Source: an uncultured Chloroflexota bacterium (GTDB lineage: Bacteria; Chloroflexota; Anaerolineae; Aggregatilineales; Phototrophicaceae). From it: a stretch of DNA of 7,758 nt. Location: assembly GCA_903904765.1 (NCBI GenBank), contig CAIVEA010001005.1, positions 1-7,758 on the forward strand, given 5' to 3'. The notes beneath the pieces were generated by a model. It saw only the letters and a program-made list of their open reading frames with translations. It had not been told where the DNA came from and did not search any database. Position numbers and translations under genes: made by a program. Shown piece after piece: positions 1 through 4,605 of the stretch. The stretch's first letter is position 1; each line of letters opens with the position of its first letter.

Positions 1-91
1 CCAGCGCCACCGCCCGTTCTTCGTTCACATCGCCGGGGGAGGCCAGAAACACACGAATTTGCGGGACGGTTTTGAGGGTTGCACTGTTCAT
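1..91 (-). CDS. DUF4062-domain protein, N-terminal fragment (cut by window edge)
   Basis: Only the first 30 codons are inside the window; the frame runs open off the left edge. Reading leftward from the ATG at 91, the peptide starts MNSATLKTVPQIRVFLASPG and continues DVNEERAVAL. The block RVFLASPGDV-x-EER is the hallmark opening of the DUF4062 domain, a Rossmann-like domain usually found at the N-terminus of longer multidomain proteins. Family knowledge: these often carry a NACHT/AAA-type NTPase or repeat domains behind it and are thought to act in signalling or phage/conflict responses. What follows the domain here cannot be seen. The Shine-Dalgarno is weak (an AGG about 6 bases before the ATG). 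A possible -10 (TATTAT on the minus strand, 137-132) lies about 40 bases upstream. The gene is divergent from the antitoxin gene. The motif call is fairly secure; the whole-protein function is not. Confidence 0.72.
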   Translation of the reverse strand, partial: MNSATLKTVPQIRVFLASPGDVNEERAVAL

Positions 92-131
92 CGCCAGCCT
101 GCTTGCGCTTATTTGCGGGGTAGATGATTCG

Positions 132-211
132 ATAATACCCGATTGTTGCACGGATGCCGAATCGCCCGTGTGCCGCGCTGCCGTTGTATAATGGGGCTGA
201 ATGAGAGGAGG
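132..211 (+). promoter_or_regulatory. Divergent promoter region with -10 box and Shine-Dalgarno for the antitoxin gene
   Basis: On the plus strand a consensus TATAAT lies at 187-192, placing transcription start near 199, and a strong Shine-Dalgarno AGGAGG lies at 206-211, seven bases before the ATG at 219. No good -35 is seen at the right spacing. On the minus strand TATTAT at 137-132 could serve the DUF4062 gene. The 92-218 gap holds nothing else that I recognise. The Shine-Dalgarno decides the antitoxin start: an in-frame ATG at 201 lies upstream of it and practically at the predicted transcript start. Confidence 0.55.
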
Positions 212-218
212 TGGCTGT

Positions 219-452
219 ATGTTGAACATCACAGAACAGATTATGGATGCAGTCGAAAAGCTATCCGTCGAACAGCAAACCCGGATACTGGAACTGGTAC
301 AGTCTTGGAGTGCCTCATCCCTGCCTCCCGCTACCTCTGGAAGGACGCTGCTCGCGCATATCGAAGATTTCCACTTTGAGCCGGGGGCAGTGGATGCGAT
401 GATGCAGATTATCCAAGACGACTGCGAAGGTGTGGATGCCGATGGCTGGTAA
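219..452 (+). CDS. VapB-like antitoxin (77 aa) of a vapBC-type pair
   Basis: A 77-residue acidic protein, MLNITEQIMDAVEKLSVEQQ at its N-terminus. The first 30 residues form an amphipathic helix of the type 'I-x-x-A-V-E-K-L-S-x-E-Q-Q-x-R-I-L-E-L-V' seen in short antitoxins of PIN-toxin pairs. The C-terminus reads AMMQIIQDDCEGVDADGW, matching the usual end pattern of one antitoxin group (E-x-CE-x-(I/V)D-x-(D/E)-W). Known role of the family: neutralise the cognate VapC ribonuclease by direct binding and help repress the operon. Its stop codon (450-452) overlaps the ATG at 442 of a downstream frame that begins like a PIN domain, the classic overlap of such operons. Because that downstream frame is degenerate, this antitoxin may be an orphan. 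Start chosen from the AGGAGG at 206-211. The family call rests on patterns and gene order, not on a search. Confidence 0.6.
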   Translation: MLNITEQIMDAVEKLSVEQQTRILELVQSWSASSLPPATSGRTLLAHIEDFHFEPGAVDAMMQIIQDDCEGVDADGW

Positions 453-576
453 TGGCTACCTGCTCGATACGGTGTCAAGCACAATAAGTTCTCGTATTGG
501 AACGAGGGCTGACCGCAGTCTATACGATGGTGATGTTATGGCTTGTGGAACAGTTCGAGATATTCCGGCGGCATGA
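442..576 (+). pseudogene. Remnant of a PIN-domain (VapC-like) toxin
   Basis: The ATG at 442 overlaps the end of the antitoxin gene by 11 bases, as expected for the second gene of a toxin-antitoxin operon. It encodes MAGNGYLLDT, then VSSTISSRIGTRADRSLYDG and on to a TGA at 574-576, 44 residues in all. The opening GYLLDT matches the first strand of PIN-domain ribonucleases (usually (Y/F)LLDTN), including the first acidic metal ligand (Asp9). The expected Asn and everything after it are not recognisable: there are no later acidic catalytic residues, and the frame ends at about a third of the usual 125-140 residues. This looks like a toxin gene broken by deletion or rearrangement soon after codon 10. 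Its tail overlaps the 3' end of the leftward gene that follows. A chance short frame is possible, but the overlap plus the GYLLDT opening argue against it. Confidence 0.45.
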
Positions 577-784
577 GGCGGTTCGGAAGCTCGGACTCGG
601 TATCTAACGGTTCGTGAAATCCCAACTCAATCATGCAGCGCAGCACTGCTTGATACTGCCGAACAATCATTTCCGCCTGTGGCATGTGCTTATTACCGCG
701 CCACAGCGCCGCAAGATCGCTCAATTTGAGTTCCATCGTCTTGAGCAGGCGCTCATCAACAGGAACGGCGTTGATTGGCATCAT
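536..784 (-). CDS. Small hypothetical protein (82 aa)
   Basis: Not recognised. The product is MMPINAVPVDERLLKTMELK followed by a mostly helical, soluble-looking chain ending in LMPPEYLELFHKP. It has no signal peptide, no membrane segment and one cysteine. Translation is supported by a Shine-Dalgarno AGAAGGA on the minus strand (800-794), 9 bases before the first ATG at 784 (a second ATG follows directly). An extended -10 promoter lies about 55 bases upstream at 847-839. The short length, stand-alone promoter and position next to a broken toxin-antitoxin pair suggest accessory DNA, but no function can be given. It is probably real because both translation and transcription signals are in register. 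Confidence 0.6.
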   Translation of the reverse strand: MMPINAVPVDERLLKTMELKLSDLAALWRGNKHMPQAEMIVRQYQAVLRCMIELGFHEPLDTESELPNRLMPPEYLELFHKP

Positions 785-829
785 CGGTCAACATCCTTCT
801 GGCTAGTTCCGAGCATGGGAGCGCCAAAC

Positions 830-856
830 GATAACCCGATTATACCAGCGGTTATC
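830..856 (-). promoter_or_regulatory. Extended -10 promoter flanked by a perfect 7-bp inverted repeat (candidate operator)
   Basis: On the minus strand the sequence reads TGGTATAAT (847-839), a consensus -10 with the TGn extension; no -35 is visible, as is common with extended -10 promoters. Transcription would start near 832, about 48 bases before the small gene that begins at 784. GATAACC at 830-836 and GGTTATC at 850-856 form an exact inverted repeat with a 13-base spacer centred on the -10. The half-sites are 20 bases apart, about two helical turns, so one dimeric repressor could cover the promoter. The regulator is unknown. Confidence 0.5.
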
Positions 857-904
857 ATCCCCTCCGCCGCTTTACATTCCCCACTCCCTCCCCTTCGCGG
901 CAAG

Positions 905-952
905 TTGGTCGCAGGCCGTTGCGGTGTTACACTACACCCTTAAAAGTGCAGT
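905..952 (+). promoter_or_regulatory. Probable xylB promoter with imperfect dyad at the start site
   Basis: TTGGTC (905-910) is separated by 17 bases from TACACT (928-933), which also has an upstream TGn (TGTTACACT), giving a reasonable sigma-70-type promoter with a start near 940 and a leader of about 38 bases to the ATG at 978. Over the predicted start site lies an imperfect dyad, ACTACAC (931-937) and GTGCAGT (946-952), six of seven positions complementary, around an AT-rich spacer. This is a plausible repressor site but is weaker than the dyad at 830-856. A Shine-Dalgarno-like GAGG follows at 964-967. Confidence 0.45.
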
Positions 953-977
953 TGAATGATTGTGAGGTAAACCTTTC

Positions 978-2474
978 ATGACGCGCTATTTCATCGGGAT
1001 TGATGTCAGCACGACGGCCTCGAAAGCTCTGGCGATTGATGAACTGGGAAATGTGATCGCCACCAAGAGTAAGCCGCACGATCTCTCCACACCGAAACCG
1101 CTGTGGTCGGAGCAAGACCCGGAAAACTGGTGGGCGGCCACCAGTGGTTCGCTGCGGGAACTGATGGCGGAGATTCCGGCGGACAAGGTGGTGGCTGTCG
1201 GCCTGACCGGACAGATGCACGGCCTGACCTCGCTGGATAAGGATGGCCGCCCCCTGCGCCCAGCCATCCTGTGGAACGACCAACGCAGCATCGCCCAGTG
1301 CGCCGCCATCACCGAGGCGATTGGTGCGAAGCGCCTGTATCAACTGATCGGCAGCATCCTCCTGCCGGGGTTCACCGCCCCCAAGATTCGCTGGGTGCAA
1401 GAAAACGAACCGGAAGTGTTCAAGCAACTCGGTCATGTGTTGCTGCCGAAGGATTACATTCGCTTCCGGCTGAGTGGCGCGTATGCGGCGGATGTAGCGG
1501 ATGCCTCCGGCTTCGGCCTGATGGACATCGGTAAGCGCGACTGGTCGGATGAACTGCTGGCGGCCTACGATATTCCGCGTGCGTGGCTGCCCGCCCTGTG
1601 CGAGTCGCAGGATGTGTGCGCCTATGTGAGCGAAGAAGGCGCAGCGCAGACGGGGCTGAAGGTCGGCACGCCTATCGTGGGCGGTGCGGGCGACCAGCCA
1701 GCGGGCGGCGTGGGCAACGGCATCGTCGGGGCAGGGCAGGCCAGCCTGACCATCGGCACATCGGGCGTGGGCGCGGCTATCAGCGATCACTATTCGCCAG
1801 AGCCGGATGGTCGCCTGCACACCTTCTGCGGCCCCATCCCCGGCACATGGTTCCAGATGGGCGTGATGTTGAGCGCGGCAGGCGGCCTGCGCTGGTTGCA
1901 TGATGAGTTCGCGGCGGGCATGAGCTATGACGAGATCAACAGCCGTGCCGACTCTGTGCCGCGTGGTTCACTGGGGCTGCTGTTCGCGCCCTACCTGACG
2001 GGTGAGCGCAACCCGCATCCTGACCCGTTCGCACGCGGCGCGTTCGTCGGTTTGACGCTGCGGCACGGCCTGTCGCACTTCATCCGGGCTGTGATGGAAG
2101 GCGTGGCCTTCGGTATGCGCGACCAACTGGAACTGCTGCGGGCGCTGGGCGTGAACCCTACCGAGGCGGTCATCAGCGGTGGCGCGGTGAAAAGCCCGCC
2201 GTGGCGCAAACTGACCACCGACATTATGGGTATTCCGCTGTACACCGTGAACACCAGCGAAGGCGGCGCGTTCGGCGCGGCGATTCTGGCGGCGGTGGGT
2301 GCGGGCGCGTACCCCGATGTGGCGACGGCCTGCCGGCAGATGGTGCGTAAAGTGGAGACCTTCCAGCCCGATCCGGCGGGCGTGGCGGATTATGAACGGC
2401 TGTACCCGTCGTATCGCGGCCTGTATCCGGCGCTCAAACAGACCTTTGCAGAACTGGCGGCCTTCGAGGGCTAG
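978..2474 (+). CDS. xylB: Xylulokinase (FGGY family)
   Basis: A full-length 498-residue FGGY carbohydrate kinase, close to the usual size of about 480-500. It phosphorylates D-xylulose with ATP to D-xylulose 5-phosphate in the cytoplasm, feeding the pentose phosphate pathway. The N-terminal domain starts with the phosphate-binding motif IGIDVSTTASK (residues 6-16). It then has GLTGQMHGLTSLD (75-87), where Met-His-Gly is the xylulose-binding motif of XylB, followed by ILWNDQR (97-103). The second domain has GGAGDQPAGG with the presumed catalytic base Asp239, then LTIGTSGV, YLTGERNPHPDP and the FIRAVMEGVAFGMRD helix, and finally SGGAVKSPPW and the adenine-pocket region. All key residues expected for XylB are present. 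The gene has its own promoter upstream and is followed without a gap by an exported-protein gene. No xylose isomerase gene is in the window. A close relative acting on another ketose cannot be excluded, but the MHG motif favours xylulose. Confidence 0.9.
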   Translation: MTRYFIGIDVSTTASKALAIDELGNVIATKSKPHDLSTPKPLWSEQDPENWWAATSGSLRELMAEIPADKVVAVGLTGQMHGLTSLDKDGRPLRPAILWNDQRSIAQCAAITEAIGAKRLYQLIGSILLPGFTAPKIRWVQENEPEVFKQLGHVLLPKDYIRFRLSGAYAADVADASGFGLMDIGKRDWSDELLAAYDIPRAWLPALCESQDVCAYVSEEGAAQTGLKVGTPIVGGAGDQPAGGVGNGIVGAGQASLTIGTSGVGAAISDHYSPEPDGRLHTFCGPIPGTWFQMGVMLSAAGGLRWLHDEFAAGMSYDEINSRADSVPRGSLGLLFAPYLTGERNPHPDPFARGAFVGLTLRHGLSHFIRAVMEGVAFGMRDQLELLRALGVNPTEAVISGGAVKSPPWRKLTTDIMGIPLYTVNTSEGGAFGAAILAAVGAGAYPDVATACRQMVRKVETFQPDPAGVADYERLYPSYRGLYPALKQTFAELAAFEG

Positions 2475-3098
2475 GTGCTGCGGTTTGCGCTGCTGCTGAC
2501 GGCGGTCTTGGCGGGTGTGTGCGCCGCCGCCGTCGGCCTCGGACGCGCACAGCCCCACGCCGATGATGCGCGGGCGGACTGGTTGACGGTGTGCGACGGG
2601 CAACCGTGTTTCGCCGGACTCACGCCCGGACGCAGCGCGTGGACGGATGTTGGCGCGGCGCTGGACGGTTGGGCACAGGATTTTTTCACGGGTAAACAGG
2701 CAGCCTTCTCCGCCGATTCAGGTGAGGAAGTGCTGCTTTTTCGTTCGCTCGATCAGGTGACGGTGGGGCGGGTGCAGGTGATGATGCGGCAGCCGCTGGA
2801 TGCCCGCTGGCTACTGGCGCGGTATGGCGCACCCTGCGGCGTGAGCTTCTACTATTATCAGGCGGGGACGCTCACACTGCGCTATCCGGCGCTGCTGGCG
2901 AACGTGCAGATGAGCGCCTCCGGTCATCTGAATCAGGGGATGCAGGTGATGAGCGTGCAGTTTCACGATCCGGCTTTCAAGATGCCCATGCAGCCGGATG
3001 TGTGCGTGGATAACATCACAGACGGGGCGCGTAATCACCGCTGGCGCGGGTTCGCACCATTGTGGTACTACGCGGCGCTGCCGTTCGAGGGGCGATGA
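2475..3098 (+). CDS. Predicted exported protein of unknown function (207 aa)
   Basis: The GTG start sits immediately after the xylB stop codon, with a GAGGG four bases upstream inside the end of xylB, so the two are probably co-transcribed and translationally coupled. The first 25 residues (LRFALLLTAVLAGVCAAAVG core) form a signal peptide or membrane anchor; cleavage around residues 19-26 is plausible. The rest looks extracytoplasmic and contains four cysteines: two in WLTVCDGQPCFAGLTPGRS (36-54), one in RYGAPCGVSFYYY and one in QPDVCVDNITDG. That spacing would allow two disulfides. The motif PC-x-GLTPG-x-S-x-W-x-D recurs, in my recollection, in uncharacterised exported proteins of Chloroflexota; this is recollection, not a search result. 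There is no catalytic signature and no obvious link to sugar metabolism. It ends 6 bp from the stop codon of the convergent regulator gene. Confidence 0.7.
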   Translation: MLRFALLLTAVLAGVCAAAVGLGRAQPHADDARADWLTVCDGQPCFAGLTPGRSAWTDVGAALDGWAQDFFTGKQAAFSADSGEEVLLFRSLDQVTVGRVQVMMRQPLDARWLLARYGAPCGVSFYYYQAGTLTLRYPALLANVQMSASGHLNQGMQVMSVQFHDPAFKMPMQPDVCVDNITDGARNHRWRGFAPLWYYAALPFEGR

Positions 3099-3104
3099 GT
3101 GCGG

Positions 3105-4067
3105 TTATTCGCGTTCGGCTTCGTGCAGCACGGCTTCGGCGGTGATGACATCTGTCGCCAGTGCTTTGATGTAGCCGCCGCGCAACGCACCGAGGATGCC
3201 GCGCCGCTTGGGTAGCCCGCAAGCGACGGCTACCACATACGGGATGCGCTTCAGATCGTCCAAGCGCAGCGCGATCACGCGATGGTTGATGTCGAAATCC
3301 GCTTTGCCGTGAATGTCGAAATGCTTGCCAGAGGTTTCGCCCACTGCGCCTTGCTGCCGCAGATCGCTCACCTGCGATTCGGTCAGGTGGCGGGCGCGCA
3401 GGAAACTGGAGGCGTTTGGTTCGGTTGTGCCGATGCCCACCAGCGCCACCCGCGCCGAACGCGCCAGATTGATTGTGGCTTTGATGATGGGCTGCTCAAG
3501 GAAGATGTCCCGCGCATTCTGGCTATCCACAAACAAGGGGGCGTGCAGGTAGTGATACTTCCCGCCCAGCTTCTTCGCCAGCCGCCGCGCCAGTTCCGGC
3601 CCGTCAATGTCCGAGGATATCGAGCCGACACTGCCGATCATCTGCACGATTTCGGTGTGCATCAGCGGGTGTGAACTGAGCGCATTGACGGCGGCAGCCA
3701 CGCCGGTTCCCCACGAGATCGCCATAACATCATCCGGGCGCAGAATCTCTTCGAGGAACCATGCGGCGATCTGTCCGGCGGCTGCTAGTTGTTCGAGATC
3801 GGTATTCTGCCGCTGGTCTACGATCATGGCCTGCTGAAGCCCGAACCGTTGCTGAAATTCACGTTCCAGCGCGGGCGCAGTCATGATGCGTTTGTGGATG
3901 CGGATTTCGACCAGCCCCTTCTGTTTGGCTTCTTTCAGAAGGCGTGAAATGTTAGACCGTGAAATCTGGAGGATTTCCGCGATTTCCTGCTGACTGTGGT
4001 CATATTCGTAGTAGAGCGATGCGACTCGCGTTAGCAGGTCTTCACGGTTATCCGAAATCATGTTCAC
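3105..4067 (-). CDS. SorC-family sugar-responsive transcriptional regulator
   Basis: A 320-residue protein of the usual size for the SorC (DeoR-like) family. Residues 25-46 (SQQEIAEILQISRSNISRLL) form a helix-turn-helix, followed by a large effector-binding domain from about 60 to the end. Recognisable family features are VMAISWGTGVAAAVNAL, LVGIGTTEPNASSFL and the QQGAVGETSGKHFDIHG segment, part of the isomerase-like fold that binds a phosphorylated sugar. Such regulators act as tetramers and switch sugar operons on or off in response to a sugar phosphate. It is the last gene of the leftward operon, 47 bases after the isomerase, and is the likely regulator of it. Start: GTG at 4067 or ATG at 4061; neither has a strong Shine-Dalgarno. 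A TAGAAT at 4076-4071 would start transcription almost at the ATG, so a short or leaderless transcript is possible. Confidence 0.87.
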   Translation of the reverse strand: MNMISDNREDLLTRVASLYYEYDHSQQEIAEILQISRSNISRLLKEAKQKGLVEIRIHKRIMTAPALEREFQQRFGLQQAMIVDQRQNTDLEQLAAAGQIAAWFLEEILRPDDVMAISWGTGVAAAVNALSSHPLMHTEIVQMIGSVGSISSDIDGPELARRLAKKLGGKYHYLHAPLFVDSQNARDIFLEQPIIKATINLARSARVALVGIGTTEPNASSFLRARHLTESQVSDLRQQGAVGETSGKHFDIHGKADFDINHRVIALRLDDLKRIPYVVAVACGLPKRRGILGALRGGYIKALATDVITAEAVLHEAERE

Positions 4068-4070
4068 CCG

Positions 4071-4111
4071 ATTCTAAAAAATATTCCAGCAGCAGGCGCA
4101 TGCGCCTGTTG
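4071..4111 (-). promoter_or_regulatory. 16-bp perfect palindrome and T-tract between isomerase and regulator genes
   Basis: CAGGCGCATGCGCCTG (4093-4108) is a perfect palindrome, extended by two more pairs after one mismatch (4090-4111). On the coding (minus) strand it is followed after 8 bases by six T residues (4081-4076) and then TAGAAT (4076-4071). Two readings fit. It may be a hairpin acting as a leaky terminator before the regulator gene. Or it may be an operator at the -35 region of a regulator-specific promoter whose -10 is TAGAAT, giving autoregulation by the SorC protein. The spacing between hairpin and T-run is longer than in standard terminators, which slightly favours the operator reading. 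Confidence 0.5.
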
Positions 4112-4114
4112 GGG

Positions 4115-4585
4115 TTAACACTGTCCTTTTTCAAGATGCTGACGGTAGCGTTCGTCCACCTGCTTCATCTTGTCCACCTTCGGGGTGGAGCGCCCGCCCG
4201 CGAAGTCGGAGGCCAACCACGCATCCAGAATGCTCTTGGCGAGTTCGGGGCCGATCACCCGCGCACCCATCGTCAGCACCTGCGCGTCGTTGCTCTTGCG
4301 GGCGCGTTCCGCCGAATAGGTGTCGTGGCAGAGCGCAGCGCGAACGCCGGGAATCTTGTTGGCGGTGATGCACATGCCGATGCCCGTGCCGCACACGAGG
4401 ATACCGCGTTCGCACGAACCATTAGCGACCGCTTCGGAAGTGTTGACGGCAATATCGGGATAGTCCACCGGGTCGGTGTTGAATACGCCGAAATCCTGCG
4501 TTTCGATGCCTTTTTCTTTCAAATGAGCGCGAACCACATCCATCAAGGGCAGTCCGGCTTCATCACATCCTAGTGCAATTTTCAT
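4115..4585 (-). CDS. RpiB/LacA/LacB-family sugar-phosphate isomerase (atypical active site)
   Basis: A 156-residue protein, normal length for the family, which interconverts aldose and ketose phosphates. Family motifs are GCDEAG (6-11), VDYPD (40-44), GILVCGTGIGMCITANK (61-77) with the catalytic-base cysteine Cys65, and RKSNDAQVLTMGARVIG (96-112). Compared with E. coli RpiB as I remember it, Cys66 is kept (Cys65). His10 is replaced by Glu9, His99 (sugar ring opening) by Ser98, and the C-terminal RHQQR phosphate-binding segment by RSTPK (132-136). It is therefore probably not a true ribose-5-phosphate isomerase but a relative acting on another sugar phosphate, perhaps an acyclic one such as a tetrulose phosphate. 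The Shine-Dalgarno AAGGAG at 4599-4594 is 8 bases before the ATG, and the gap to the upstream kinase is 20 bases, so they are surely one operon. Family call strong, substrate unknown. Confidence 0.85.
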   Translation of the reverse strand: MKIALGCDEAGLPLMDVVRAHLKEKGIETQDFGVFNTDPVDYPDIAVNTSEAVANGSCERGILVCGTGIGMCITANKIPGVRAALCHDTYSAERARKSNDAQVLTMGARVIGPELAKSILDAWLASDFAGGRSTPKVDKMKQVDERYRQHLEKGQC

Positions 4586-4605
4586 CCTGACATCTCCTTC
4601 ACTGA

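Noticed and set aside
126..163. Inverted repeat GATTCG ... CGAATC in the divergent intergenic region
   Set aside because: Six bases with a 26-base spacer is expected by chance in this length of sequence and is not aligned with either -10 box.
143..379. Plus-strand frame overlapping the antitoxin
   Set aside because: It begins upstream of the likely TATAAT at 187-192, has no Shine-Dalgarno, and its Arg/Cys-rich product resembles nothing; the overlapping frame from 219 has proper signals.
473..478. TTGACA on the minus strand as a -35 for an antisense promoter into the antitoxin
   Set aside because: No acceptable -10 box lies 16-18 bases downstream, so a single hexamer match is probably chance.
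491..506. Small stem-loop CTCGT/ACGAG as a terminator for the leftward 82-residue gene
   Set aside because: Only five pairs, followed on the minus strand by AACTTATTG and not a U-run, so it is too weak to call.
927..1901. Long minus-strand open frame (324 codons) opposite xylB
   Set aside because: It is antisense to a clear xylulokinase, the product is rich in Arg, His and Ala with no motif, and it reflects codon bias of GC-rich DNA.
3099..3104. Bidirectional terminator between the convergent operons
   Set aside because: Only 6 bp separate the two stop codons and no GC-rich hairpin with a U-run is seen around the junction.
3959..4573. Plus-strand open frame (204 codons) spanning the SorC/isomerase junction
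   Set aside because: Runs antisense across two recognised genes and the palindrome between them, with no protein family features.
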